Assembly (NCBI RefSeq): GCF_016918935.1
Contig: NZ_JAFFOB010000016.1
Location: forward strand, 1-64,000
Length of the DNA: 64,000 nucleotides
Direction of reading: 5' to 3'
Source of the DNA: Roseitranquillus sediminis
GTDB taxonomy: Bacteria; Pseudomonadota; Alphaproteobacteria; Rhodobacterales; Rhodobacteraceae
The notes under the pieces are model-generated. The model was not told the origin of the DNA. It saw nothing but the letters and a program-made list of their open reading frames with translations, and ran no database searches. Made by a program: the position numbers and the translations under genes. Shown in pieces: positions 51,003-60,005 of the stretch; position 1 is the stretch's first letter, and every line of letters starts with the position of its first letter.

Positions 51003-51932
51003 TCAGTCTTCTGAGCGCTTCCAGCGCTCATGAAGCTCGGTAATCAGCTGTGGCACGTTGCCTTCGAGCCAGCTGACGAAATCAGTGTCTTCGGCCTTCA
51101 GCTCGAGCTTGAGCTGCTTTCCGCGGCGGCCCGTCGTGACGGTCGCTGCTCCGACGCCCGGTATCAGCAGTGCCCGTTCGCGGTTGCGCGCAGATGGCCC
51201 GGATTGGCCCGATTGTTGCGCAGCTTCGAGCACGGCCAGGAAGGCTCTATCGGATTCATCGTCGACTCCGCCAGGATGATCCGTCTTGGCATCTGTTGCG
51301 GCGGCGAGCAATCGATCGCGATCCACATCGGCGGCACCTAGAGACTTCTTGAGCTCCTCCCATCTGGGCCTGCCAATGCCAGGTGCCGCACCGATTACTA
51401 GGATGAGATCCTCTCCGACTGTCCGGACAACACTTAACAGCTGCGAGACGCCGGCCTCGGTCAAATTCAACACCTCGGCCACGCCCTTGTTCGTGCGTTC
51501 AGCCTCGGTCAGGTGATCACCATCGAGCAGGGCAGCAGCGACCAACGCTCGCTCGATAAAGCTCAGGTCGCGGCGTTCTTGGTTCTCGAGCAACTGATCG
51601 CGGAGCGCTTGATCGCCCTCAACCTCAGTTACGATGGCGCGGACCTTGATCCCCAGCTCACGGCAGGCCGCAAGACGTCGTCGGCCGTAAATCAGGCTAT
51701 AGTTATCGCTATCCAGAGGCCGCACCAGGATCGGTACCCGCTGACCGTTCTTGGAGATCGACGCCTTCAGGCCTTCGATCTCGATCTGCAGTCGATCGTC
51801 AAGGCGACCTGCGGTGTCGATGCGACCCGGGTCGATCTCAAAAACGCCACCGCGGAGCCGGCGACCCTCAAGGGCGTCAGGTGCGTTGCGGAGCGTCTGC
51901 AACGGCAGGCCTAGCTTAGGCTTTCTTGCCAT
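51003..51932 (-). CDS. repB: RepB plasmid partition protein (ParB family)
   Basis: The 309-residue protein has the ParB N-terminal domain (QRVPILVRPLDSDNYSLIYGRRRLAACRELGI, NQERRDLSFIERALVAAALL) and a helix-turn-helix (KGVAEVLNLTEAGVSQLLSV). The C-terminal part is RepB-specific. It should bind the parS palindromes and work with RepA. It overlaps repA by 17 bases. Confidence 0.95.
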   Translation of the reverse strand: MARKPKLGLPLQTLRNAPDALEGRRLRGGVFEIDPGRIDTAGRLDDRLQIEIEGLKASISKNGQRVPILVRPLDSDNYSLIYGRRRLAACRELGIKVRAIVTEVEGDQALRDQLLENQERRDLSFIERALVAAALLDGDHLTEAERTNKGVAEVLNLTEAGVSQLLSVVRTVGEDLILVIGAAPGIGRPRWEELKKSLGAADVDRDRLLAAATDAKTDHPGGVDDESDRAFLAVLEAAQQSGQSGPSARNRERALLIPGVGAATVTTGRRGKQLKLELKAEDTDFVSWLEGNVPQLITELHERWKRSED

Positions 51933-53109
51933 TTCGCCTCCACGTGCTCTGAAGGATCGCGGCGATCTCGTCGTTAACGGCGTTCATGGATTCCATCGCG
52001 CGGTCGAAGGTCTGTCGCGTGAAGTCTCTCCGGTCCGCCTCATAGAGCGTCTGTTTGGTCAGCCCTGCATCAGAGATTGCGGTAGACTCTACCATGTGGT
52101 TGGTCAGAACAGACCGACCGAAGAGGCCTCGGGTGAAGGCAATCACCTCGGTTTGCGGCGCGTCGCCGACCTTATAGCGGGTCGGCAAGAAACGAAGCCA
52201 GTCGAAGCGCAAGTTTGCGCCCGCGTCCCGTATCACGCCGAGAAGGTCGGCTGTCATCCGCAGGAACTGTGACATCGACATGAGGTCGAGCATCTGCGGG
52301 TGAACGGTTACAAGAACGCCGGACGAGGCGGATAACGCCGACATCGTCAGGAACCCGAGCTGCGGGGGGCAGTCGATCACGACGACGTCGTAGTCGGCTT
52401 GGACGCTATCAAGGGCCTCACGAACCCGAGCAAAAAAGGCCCGTGCGCCGCCACGTTGGATAGCGGCAGGGGTCTCGTGCTCGAACTCCATGAGTTCAAG
52501 GTTCCCGGGGATCAAGTCTAGACCACGAATGTAGGTCTTGCGGATCACTTCGGAGATCGGGACCGGGTCATCGTAGCGAACTGCGTCGTAAAGCGTCCCG
52601 CCCTCAATGAGGTCAAGCTCGGGCTGGATGCCGTGAAGGGCAGAGAGGGACGCCTGCGGGTCCAGATCAATCGCCAGTACCCGATACCCCTTGAGGGCAA
52701 GGCGTTGCGCGAGGTGGGCCGAGGTCGTCGTCTTGCCCGACCCGCCCTTGAAGTTCACGACGGACACAACCTGTAGTTCATCACCAGCACGGCGTCCCGG
52801 GACGTAGGTTCCGGGCTTTTTCGCGTTGGCTTCCAAAGCTTGACGGATCTGCCAGATATCATCGAGCGTGTAGCGACGGTGACTACCGGCCGTCGTTTCG
52901 ACATCAGGAATCTTTCCCTCCCGATGAAGCTTGCGGAGGTAGGTATGATCGACGCCAAGTAGCTCAGCCGCTTCGCCGCTGGTCAAGCTTCGCATGACTT
53001 TCCTTGCGTCGGGCGGAAAGTGGGCCGCGCGTTGAGCGTGCAGGTTCGACGCGAGAAGTTCCGCGTAGTGTCCAATGGCGACATCAAGGTCCTGCTCACC
53101 TTCGCTCAC
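51916..53109 (-). CDS. repA: RepA plasmid partition ATPase (ParA family)
   Basis: The 397-residue protein begins with a MerR-like DNA-binding segment (TSGEAAELLGVDHTYLRKLHREGKIPD), followed by the ATPase domain with deviant Walker A NFKGGSGKTTTSAHLAQ near residue 118 and VVIDCPPQLGFL. RepA moves plasmids during partition and represses the operon together with RepB. It is the first gene of the repABC operon. Confidence 0.95.
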   Translation of the reverse strand: MSEGEQDLDVAIGHYAELLASNLHAQRAAHFPPDARKVMRSLTSGEAAELLGVDHTYLRKLHREGKIPDVETTAGSHRRYTLDDIWQIRQALEANAKKPGTYVPGRRAGDELQVVSVVNFKGGSGKTTTSAHLAQRLALKGYRVLAIDLDPQASLSALHGIQPELDLIEGGTLYDAVRYDDPVPISEVIRKTYIRGLDLIPGNLELMEFEHETPAAIQRGGARAFFARVREALDSVQADYDVVVIDCPPQLGFLTMSALSASSGVLVTVHPQMLDLMSMSQFLRMTADLLGVIRDAGANLRFDWLRFLPTRYKVGDAPQTEVIAFTRGLFGRSVLTNHMVESTAISDAGLTKQTLYEADRRDFTRQTFDRAMESMNAVNDEIAAILQSTWRRNGKKA

Positions 53110-53127
53110 GTCTGCCCCGATCCGTAG

Positions 53128-53150
53128 GCGCGTTTTTTATGTGAACGCGC
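53128..53150 (-). promoter_or_regulatory. Inverted repeat in the repA promoter region
   Basis: GCGCGTT-N9-AACGCGC is a perfect 7-bp inverted repeat, about 20 bp upstream of the repA start in an AT-rich stretch (TTTTTTAT, TATTTTTTC). It is a likely RepA/RepB operator for autoregulation. Confidence 0.6.
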
Positions 53151-53242
53151 GTATTTTTTCGAGACTATTGCCCGAGCAACCAGATTCGTGCAAGCGCTTT
53201 CTAGATTTTGTGTGGCACGGATAGGAGACCACCAAGCGGCCT

Positions 53243-54124
53243 CTACAGCAATCCCTGCTTGCCCGCGCGTTCCAGCAACATCCTGACCGACGATGGCTGC
53301 CATCTTGTGCGGCCGCGGGGGGTGCGCTCGCGCATCGCCTCGAGGCGGTCGGCGATGGCCTGCAGGGTGAGCGACGGGTCGGCCCCGGCAATGCCGGCCA
53401 CGATCGCCATCAGGCGGTCGTCGGCGTTGCGGGGCCGGGCGCGGCCGAGGACCGTGGCGTCGAGGAGGCCGTCGGCGACGTAGCGTTTCACGGCACGGGT
53501 CAGGCGCTCGACGGTCCAGGGCGGGCCGTCCGACCTGTGGGCGTTGATCAGGCGAACGAGGTCCTCCCACGCCATGTCGGGGCGGTGGCGGCGAACCAGC
53601 GGCGCCCAGTCGGGCGCGGAACGGGCGAGGGCGTCGTGGTAGCGCTCCTGCCGGGCGCGACGGAGCGTGCGGATGGCGTCGGGGTCGCGGGCGCGCAGGC
53701 CGGGATTGCCGCCGACGCGGCCTGCCGCGCGGGCGGAGCGGAGCCCGGCCAGCGTCCGCTCGCGGATCAGGGCGCGCTCGAGCTCGGCGGCGGCGCCGAG
53801 GACCTGCAGGGTGAACTTGCCCTGCGGGCTGGTGGTGTCGATCGGGTCGTTCAGCGAGCGGAAGTGGGCGCCCTTCGCCTCGAGCCCCTCGATCACCTCC
53901 AGCAGATGGCTGAGCGAGCGGGCGAGGCGATCGATGCGCACGACGAGGAGGACGTCTCCGGGTCGCACGCGCTGCAGCGCGCGGGCGAGGACGGGACGGG
54001 CGCGGCTGGCGCCCGAGGCGTGCTCGAGGTGGGTCTCGTCGCAGCCGGCGGCGCGGAGCTCCTCCTCCTGCGACAGGGTGAGCTGGTCGTCGGTGGAGAC
54101 GCGGGCGTAGCCGATCAGGGCCAC
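53243..54124 (-). CDS. Serine recombinase (resolvase/invertase family)
   Basis: The GTG at 54124 gives 293 residues; the longer frame upstream is non-coding. The N-terminal catalytic domain has ALIGYARVSTDDQ with the active serine near residue 10, then LLVVRIDRLARSLSHLLEVIE and SLNDPIDTTSPQGKFTLQVLGAAAELER. The C-terminal part is longer than in Tn3 resolvases and includes a helical DNA-binding region (LTLQAIADRLEAM). It may resolve plasmid multimers or move DNA. Confidence 0.9.
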   Translation of the reverse strand: MALIGYARVSTDDQLTLSQEEELRAAGCDETHLEHASGASRARPVLARALQRVRPGDVLLVVRIDRLARSLSHLLEVIEGLEAKGAHFRSLNDPIDTTSPQGKFTLQVLGAAAELERALIRERTLAGLRSARAAGRVGGNPGLRARDPDAIRTLRRARQERYHDALARSAPDWAPLVRRHRPDMAWEDLVRLINAHRSDGPPWTVERLTRAVKRYVADGLLDATVLGRARPRNADDRLMAIVAGIAGADPSLTLQAIADRLEAMRERTPRGRTRWQPSSVRMLLERAGKQGLL

Positions 54125-54469
54125 GGCGGTACGGGGCAGGGCCGGCTGGCGGGGGAGTTTGGCAAGTCTGCGCTCTCCGGACGCGCTTCTGCAATTCAAG
54201 CAGGTCCCACTAAACGACCGTTTGCAGGCGCAGGCAAGCCCTGGATGGGGTCCCGCCCGTGCGTCCCTTCTTGCCGCAAGGTCTTGTAGGCTTGGCCGGA
54301 GAGCGCCCTGCGGCCTTTCCCGGCGCGGGACACGACGGCGGAAACGCTGCCGTGCACCGACCTCAATGCCCACGCTCCGGAAGAACTCCAACGCAAGTGA
54401 AGCAATGACGGATGTACTTTCGCTTCCTGCGCTTTTAGCTTCCACGTGAGGAACTTGCGCGGAGGACGC

Positions 54470-55618
54470 ATGGACCAGCCTGGGACGCGCATGCACCTGG
54501 CGCTGCTCCGTGCAGAGGTGGCAGCGGCGCGGATCGAGGCGCTGACGTTGGCCGAGCCTGAGACGGGCCGGCTCTGGCGCACCGAGGCCGCCTTCGCCGA
54601 GGCGGTCCGCTCGGTGGCGCTCGAGGACGTGCGGCTCTCGGAGTCCGAGATCGTCATGCGCCTGGCGATGAACCGGACCGAGGAGATCGACGCGCGCGGC
54701 GCCGAGCTTGCCGGACAGATCCTCGACGTGCTGCGCGCGCCCGGCGACGTGCTCGGCGATCCGGTCGCGGCGATCCGCCGGATCGAGCGGGCGGCCGCGC
54801 CGATCGGCGTGGCGCCGGACACGACCGAGCGGCTGGGCGATGCCGAGCTGCAAGCGTTGGCCACGGGGCTCGGGGACTGGCTCGAGATGCCGGTGGCGGC
54901 GGGGCTCCGGGCGGCGGCGGATTATGCCCGGCGCTCGGGCCGGCGATCGCCCGCGGCGGAGCGGCTCGTCTTCATGGCGGTCGAAAGCGCGGCGCGGGCG
55001 CAGCTGGCGGGACAGGGCAGGGCGCCCCTTCGCGACGGCGATCTGCTGGCGCCGGTCGCGGCGCATTGGGTGGTGACGCCATCGGTGGCACTGACCCGGC
55101 GCGGCTTCCGGCTCTGGTCGCCGCTGCGCGAGGCGGGGGTGGCGGATCTGCTGGCGCTGGCGGCCGAAAGCCTCGCCTGGGACCTGGGCCAGCTCGGCCG
55201 GCTGCGGCGCGACGTGGCCCGGATCAGGGCGGCGGGGCAGGGGCGGCACGGGCGCTCGCGGATGGCAGAGATGGCTCGGTTCGTGCTGGCGCGGCCAATC
55301 TTTACCTCGGCGCTGGTCGCGGACGAGCTTGGCGTCACCCGCCGAACGGCGCTGAACCTGATCGCCGAACTCGAGGGGCAGAGCCTCATCCGCAACCTCC
55401 TGCCGCGCCGGGCCGCGCGGTTCTGGGCCACGACGTCGCTGGCCGACCGGCTGCGGGTTCGGCCGGCCCCGCGCGCGGCGTGTCCCCCTGTTCCGAGCCG
55501 GGACGGTGACGGCCCGGAGGCGGTTGCGGCCGAGAATTTCAGCCCGGAGACGCTGACCGAACTGGACCGCGCGGTCGCCGAGGCGGACCGGATCCTGGCC
55601 GGCCTGAAGGCGCGATGA
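54470..55618 (+). CDS. DUF1612 / helix-turn-helix protein
   Basis: The ATG at 54470 follows GGAGGAC and gives 382 residues. It has an alpha-helical N-terminal two-thirds of the DUF1612 type (RLWRTEAAFAEAVRSVALEDVRLSESEIVMRLA) and a C-terminal helix-turn-helix (FTSALVADELGVTRRTALNLIAELEGQSLI). Such proteins are common on alphaproteobacterial plasmids and resemble Fic/Fido-linked regulators. The function is unknown. It is transcribed divergently from the serine recombinase. Confidence 0.82.
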   Translation: MDQPGTRMHLALLRAEVAAARIEALTLAEPETGRLWRTEAAFAEAVRSVALEDVRLSESEIVMRLAMNRTEEIDARGAELAGQILDVLRAPGDVLGDPVAAIRRIERAAAPIGVAPDTTERLGDAELQALATGLGDWLEMPVAAGLRAAADYARRSGRRSPAAERLVFMAVESAARAQLAGQGRAPLRDGDLLAPVAAHWVVTPSVALTRRGFRLWSPLREAGVADLLALAAESLAWDLGQLGRLRRDVARIRAAGQGRHGRSRMAEMARFVLARPIFTSALVADELGVTRRTALNLIAELEGQSLIRNLLPRRAARFWATTSLADRLRVRPAPRAACPPVPSRDGDGPEAVAAENFSPETLTELDRAVAEADRILAGLKAR

Positions 55619-55726
55619 CATCGGCGTGCAACGCTGAAGCTGTTCCACCCGCCCGTTTCGTCAGCGCCCACCAGAAAGAAACTCCTCAAGTCCCCGCTCG
55701 TCAGTTGCAAGAGGCGCGGTACATCT

Positions 55727-55749
55727 ATAGTGGGTATTGTACCCTCTAT
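55727..55749. promoter_or_regulatory. 23-bp palindrome before the MerR-like gene
   Basis: ATAG-T-GGGTA-TTG-TACCC-T-CTAT pairs over all but one position per arm. It overlaps a TATAGT -10 box (55726-55731; a TTGCAA -35 lies about 15 bp upstream) and ends nine bases before the ATG at 55758. It is a probable autorepressor site for the regulator gene and so for the three-gene cassette. Confidence 0.7.
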
Positions 55750-55757
55750 GGTGTTCG

Positions 55758-56216
55758 ATGAGACTTTTTCAGAACGCAGATGTGATCGAGTTGACGGGCC
55801 TTACGAGGAGTCAACTTCGAGAGTGGACCGGGCGCGGACGCCGCGAGCTGCTACAACCTGACGTCGCACCAGACGGGCCAGGTCGACATGCCTTGTACTC
55901 GTGGCAAACCGTTCTGGTCCTTCGTGTGCTGCTCGCACTGCATCGTGATTTCGCGGCCGAGGTCAGTGCGTGGGCACCCGCAGCGCGGATGTTGAGAGGT
56001 CAGCTCGAAACGACGCCCTTTCTCAGTCTGCGGCATCTCTCAGCCATATTTCCGAACCGTTCGGACGTGATCCTGGCCGAAGCGACCGATTCAAGTGTTC
56101 GATCCGGAGGGATCGTCGTTCCCCTGCGCCCTCACCTGACAGAGCTCGCGGAGCGGCTGCCGTTGCCGCAATCCGATCAGTTGCCGCTCTTTCCGCCTAC
56201 GGCCGTGAAGCGATGA
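55758..56216 (+). CDS. MerR-like helix-turn-helix regulator
   Basis: The 152-residue protein has an N-terminal MerR-like DNA-binding helix set (LFQNADVIELTGLTRSQLREWTGRGRRELLQPD, then GRHALYSWQTVLVLRVLLAL). A helical C-terminus without metal-ligand cysteines follows. The start at ATG 55758 is close to the palindrome. Its stop overlaps the methyltransferase ATG (ATGA). It probably controls the cassette, like a controller protein. Confidence 0.7.
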   Translation: MRLFQNADVIELTGLTRSQLREWTGRGRRELLQPDVAPDGPGRHALYSWQTVLVLRVLLALHRDFAAEVSAWAPAARMLRGQLETTPFLSLRHLSAIFPNRSDVILAEATDSSVRSGGIVVPLRPHLTELAERLPLPQSDQLPLFPPTAVKR

Positions 56217-58630
56217 CCCACGGAGTGGCGACCCATTGGTCGGAGCGCTTCGGGCTAGCGACCTCCCCCTTCTTCGGAGGGGAAGTGTGTTCGGAAGACG
56301 GCACCCATACGGTGATGCTCGATGGCGGCTACGGCAGCTTTGCGCTCTCCGAGACCGAAGAAGCGATCTGGCGGGATAATCGCACGGCGTCGTGGGCGTG
56401 GTCGAGCAACCTGCCGCACCACGTCACCGTAAGCGGCGATGTCGTTGCCGTGCGTCGCTGGGATCGCCACGAAGCGGAGCAGTTCTCCCGCTCGAGCGTG
56501 GAAGGGAAGATTGGCGCATTCTACGAGTACCTCACTCGGGACCGCGTCCGCTCGACACAACGCGTCGTCGAGCACGTCCTGAGCCTGTTTCGCGGGGTGC
56601 GCTCGCTCGTCGCGGATCGCGGAATGCATGACGAGAAGAGTATCGAGGCGTTCCTCGGTCTTCTGGACCACATGATTGCGGGAAGGGGATCTATCGACGG
56701 CGGTGGTGCGCTCGCGGATCTTCCTTCGACCGGCATCTCGGCGTTGCTCGCTGAGTATGACCGCCAGGACCGGTCCCAAGCATTGCAACTGCTGCCATCG
56801 CTCGCCGTGCGCCACGCAAGTAGCGACATCTTTCAGGAGGCCCACTTTGAATTGGTCCGCACTCCGAGCGTCGACCTGTTCGGCTACGCGGGCCAAGCGG
56901 AGGCGCGACCTGCGACTCGGGGCGGCGCGCATTTCACGCCAGCTCCCTTGGCCCGCAGTATTGCGGAGAACACATTGGCCCAAATCACCGACCTGTCCAG
57001 CCGTGAAAGCCTTACTGTGCTGGATCCGGCATGTGGATCGGGAGCGTTCCTGCAGGAAGCACTGCGCTGCCTGAGACGGCAGGGCTATGGGGGACCGCTC
57101 CGCATAGTCGGCCGCGATATCTCGGAAGCTGCGGTCGCGATGGCGCGATTTGTGGTCGGCCACGCGGTCGCGGACTGGTCTGGTCGAGGCGGTATCGAAG
57201 TCGACATTGCGACTGCGGACTCACTCGCCGACCCTCTCCCAACGGCGGACGTGGTCCTCATGAACCCGCCATTCATCGCATGGGGGGCCTTAAGCTCCGA
57301 GAGGCGCGATCAGGTCAAGTCGCTGCTTGGCGCGCGCCTTGAAGGCCGCGGCGATCTGAGCATGGCGTTTGTGACGCTTGCTCTGGACCGGCTGGCCCCC
57401 GGCGGCGCGATCGGAGTCCTCCTCCCCGCAAGCCTCCTCTCCTTGAGTTCCGCCAAGAACTGGCGGGCCGACATCCTTGAACGGGCCGAACTCCGACTTC
57501 TCGCCTCTCTCGGCGAATACGGCCTTTTTGCCCACGCCCTCGTGCAGGTAGCCGCCGCGGTGATCAGCAAACCCATGGCGAGCCGAGATGCGCAGGAGAA
57601 CGCCGCGCCAGATGTGCGCGCGGTTCGAAGCGCCAACACCGCGGACGCGACGGGCGACGTCCTTCGGATGCTACGCAAGACGTCCCGCGAGCGGCAAGCG
57701 GCATCAGTCGATGGGCAGTGGGAGATATACGACGTTCCTGCCCAAGAATTTCATAAGCGGCCGACATGGCGACTGGCCTCACCCCGCTTAGAAGACACCC
57801 TCGCGCGACTTGCAGAAGCTGGCGGGGTCCGCCTCGGCGACCTCTTCGACGTGCGCCAAGGAGTTCGCACGGGCGACAACAAAACATTCGTTCTGAACCG
57901 AGACGAGTACAACGAGCTTCCAAAGCGAGAGCGTCGGTACTTCCGGCAAGCCGTGATGAATGTGTCGATCCGGGACGGAAAAGCCGATAAGGAGTTCTGG
58001 GTCTTCTACCCCTACGGTGAGAATACTACCCTGCCGAATGAAGAGGTCCTGAAGCGGGAGCTTCCCCATTACTTCCGCCATCATCTCAAACCGCGCCGTG
58101 AGGCACTCACGAGCCGACCAAGTCTTCGTGGAAACCTCAATTGGTGGGACTTGTCAGAGCGACGCTTGTCTTGGGCGCTCAATGACGAGCCTCGCATCAT
58201 CTCGAAGTACTTCGGCGGGCCAGGGGGTTTCTTGGGCGACTTGAAGGCCGTCTACATCGCTGTGCAGGGCTTCACCTGGTTTCCTAAGTGGGATGGCGGG
58301 GAAACGGATGACGAGACGGTCATGCCAATCTCAAAGGAGGATCTCGTCTCGGCCTATGTGGCTTTCCTGAACTCGTCTCGCTTCAGTGAGATCTTGGAGT
58401 ATTACGCCCCTCACGTCGCAGGCGGCCAGTTCGATCTCAGCCCCCGCTACGTCAATCACGTCATCGTGCCGAACCTCGCAGAGGTTGCACGGGATCGAGA
58501 CCAAGGGCTCCGTGTATCGCGCCTGGTGCAATACGGACGTGAGCCCGCTGTCAGTGACCCTACCTGGATGCGGAACGTCAACAAGGCCGTCTCGGAGTTC
58601 TACGGTTTTGAAGGGGTCGAAGGCCGCTAG
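56213..58630 (+). CDS. Large N6-adenine DNA methyltransferase
   Basis: The 805-residue protein has an N-terminal region of unknown fold (about 1-220), a methyltransferase domain with motif I LDPACGSGAFLQEAL near residue 269 and motif IV NPPF near 351, and a C-terminal target-recognition-like part with LGDLFDVRQGVRTGDNKTFVL and PHYFRHHLKPRREAL, found in Eco57I/TaqI-type and BREX-type enzymes. No PD-(D/E)xK nuclease motif is evident, so it is likely a methylase rather than a type IIG enzyme. It overlaps the MerR-like gene by four bases. Confidence 0.88.
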   Translation: MTHGVATHWSERFGLATSPFFGGEVCSEDGTHTVMLDGGYGSFALSETEEAIWRDNRTASWAWSSNLPHHVTVSGDVVAVRRWDRHEAEQFSRSSVEGKIGAFYEYLTRDRVRSTQRVVEHVLSLFRGVRSLVADRGMHDEKSIEAFLGLLDHMIAGRGSIDGGGALADLPSTGISALLAEYDRQDRSQALQLLPSLAVRHASSDIFQEAHFELVRTPSVDLFGYAGQAEARPATRGGAHFTPAPLARSIAENTLAQITDLSSRESLTVLDPACGSGAFLQEALRCLRRQGYGGPLRIVGRDISEAAVAMARFVVGHAVADWSGRGGIEVDIATADSLADPLPTADVVLMNPPFIAWGALSSERRDQVKSLLGARLEGRGDLSMAFVTLALDRLAPGGAIGVLLPASLLSLSSAKNWRADILERAELRLLASLGEYGLFAHALVQVAAAVISKPMASRDAQENAAPDVRAVRSANTADATGDVLRMLRKTSRERQAASVDGQWEIYDVPAQEFHKRPTWRLASPRLEDTLARLAEAGGVRLGDLFDVRQGVRTGDNKTFVLNRDEYNELPKRERRYFRQAVMNVSIRDGKADKEFWVFYPYGENTTLPNEEVLKRELPHYFRHHLKPRREALTSRPSLRGNLNWWDLSERRLSWALNDEPRIISKYFGGPGGFLGDLKAVYIAVQGFTWFPKWDGGETDDETVMPISKEDLVSAYVAFLNSSRFSEILEYYAPHVAGGQFDLSPRYVNHVIVPNLAEVARDRDQGLRVSRLVQYGREPAVSDPTWMRNVNKAVSEFYGFEGVEGR

Positions 58631-58635
58631 AGCGA

Positions 58636-59373
58636 ATGTCCAAACCCCTATCGGTTTCTGCATCTCACCTCAATCAGCACTTCTCGTCCGTCGCGCGGGT
58701 CCTCGCGCACGCCCTTCCGGTCCCTGTCACGGTTGAGGTCGATCGCGACACGACGCCGGTCGTCGCAGCTCTTGCAGGAAACGAATGCGAACGGATCGAA
58801 CGCAATAGGGGTGCTGGGAGGACTGTAGCCGTCGCTCCGATGCGAGAGCTGCGCGACGATCTGTGGGTTTGGCTCGGCTACCGCGAGGAATGGGAGCGCG
58901 GAGAGCGCGAAACTCTGAGGTTTCGTACTGTTTCGCTAACAGTTCATTTCGGACTGAAGGCCGACCGCTTCAAACCGCAGATGTTCCGGTTGGAGTGGTC
59001 CGGCTGGGCGGATTGGACAAGGGGGTCGCTCAGCTTTCAAGGCGGGAACGCCGGGCACCCGCATTGGCAGTTCGATGCCCTGGAGAGCCTCGCCGACGAC
59101 GGGAGCGCGGAACGCGCCGACATGCTCCGCGAGCTCCTGCGTAACGATACAGAGGATACGGTTCGTGAGTTCGCCCCACAGTTGCCCGAGAGTGATGTCC
59201 GCGATCTCGTATCTCGTCAGGCCCTGAGCCGCATTCATTTCCCCAGTGCCGCGGCGTGGTGGAATGAACCTCCTCGCGACAGTCATGCCCATAGCCCGGG
59301 AAGGTCCGCAGATGTTAGATCGTGGATTGAGAGGTCGTTGAGTTACCTCGCCGGCGAACTCGCACGGCTCTAG
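58636..59373 (+). CDS. Unknown protein linked to the methyltransferase
   Basis: The 245-residue protein starts five bases after the methyltransferase stop. It is soluble, with mixed alpha/beta sequence (SHLNQHFSSVARVLAHALPV, DDLWVWLGYREEWERGERETL, FRLEWSGWADWTRGSLSFQ, HPHWQFDALESLAD). No known domain or catalytic motif is recognised. Its position suggests a partner, inhibitor or nuclease of the methyltransferase cassette, but this is inference. Confidence 0.75.
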   Translation: MSKPLSVSASHLNQHFSSVARVLAHALPVPVTVEVDRDTTPVVAALAGNECERIERNRGAGRTVAVAPMRELRDDLWVWLGYREEWERGERETLRFRTVSLTVHFGLKADRFKPQMFRLEWSGWADWTRGSLSFQGGNAGHPHWQFDALESLADDGSAERADMLRELLRNDTEDTVREFAPQLPESDVRDLVSRQALSRIHFPSAAAWWNEPPRDSHAHSPGRSADVRSWIERSLSYLAGELARL

Positions 59374-59545
59374 GCGACTTGGGTTCATTGTTCCAATCAG
59401 GTGTTCAGTTTGACCACGCCCGGTTGGCACGGACCCTCGTTCACGCCGCAGCGAAGGCTCGCTTCGTCTCCGCACACCTAACGTCGATTCCCGCCGCAGC
59501 CCTTGTCCGTTTCGGAGTCCGCCGTAGGACGCGCACGGTCTCCGG

Positions 59546-59665
59546 TGGATCGTGCGAGCCGGTTTGAATCGTTTTTCGCGGACCACCCGCCGGGCACATG
59601 GTTCCTTACGAGGTCCATCGATCTCGCCTCAACATGGGCTTCGTTGAGCGCAGGCTGGCGAGCCC
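59546..59665 (+). pseudogene. Remnant of an SNase-like nuclease gene, cut by IS3
   Basis: The frame reads FESFFADHPPGTWFLTRSIDL and ends SAGWRA, which resumes after the IS3 element as PLR and a stop. The intact nuclease gene at 62990-63646 ends in an identical AGWRAPLR and is followed by the same repeated DNA. The 5' part of the gene is missing or diverged. Confidence 0.6.
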
Positions 59666-59738
59666 TGACCTTCTCCCCAAGATCCGGGCCGTTGCGAGCT
59701 GGAATCCTCTGGTCATAGATGACGCAGGAGGACGACCC

Positions 59739-60005
59739 ATGAAGCGCAGTCGGTTCAGTGAGGAGAAGATCATCGGCGTGCTGAAGGAGCACGAGGCCGG
59801 TGCCAAGGGGGACGAGCTCTGCCGGCGGCACGGCATCAGCTCGGCCACGTTCTACACCTGGCGGAAGCGCTACGCCGGGATGGAGGCGAGCGAGGCGAAG
59901 CGGCTGCGCGAGCTCGAGGCGGAGAATGCGAAGCTGAAGCGCATCGTCGCCGACCAGATGCTCGACATGTCGGCAATGAAGGAGCTCCTGGAAAAGCGCT
60001 GGTGA
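59739..60005 (+). CDS. IS3-family OrfA
   Basis: The 88-residue protein has the helix-turn-helix of IS3 OrfA (RFSEEKIIGVLKEHEAG, RRHGISSATFYTWRKRY) and a leucine zipper (EAKRLRELEAENAKLKRIVAD). It starts at ATG 59739 after AGGAGG. At its end an AAAAG sequence (GAAAAGCGC, about 59,993) allows the -1 frameshift that joins it to OrfB. Confidence 0.94.
   Translation: MKRSRFSEEKIIGVLKEHEAGAKGDELCRRHGISSATFYTWRKRYAGMEASEAKRLRELEAENAKLKRIVADQMLDMSAMKELLEKRW

Noticed and set aside
51432-51447. Third parS site inside repB
   Set aside because: ACTTAACAGCTG matches only half of the palindrome; the second arm (CGAGA) does not.
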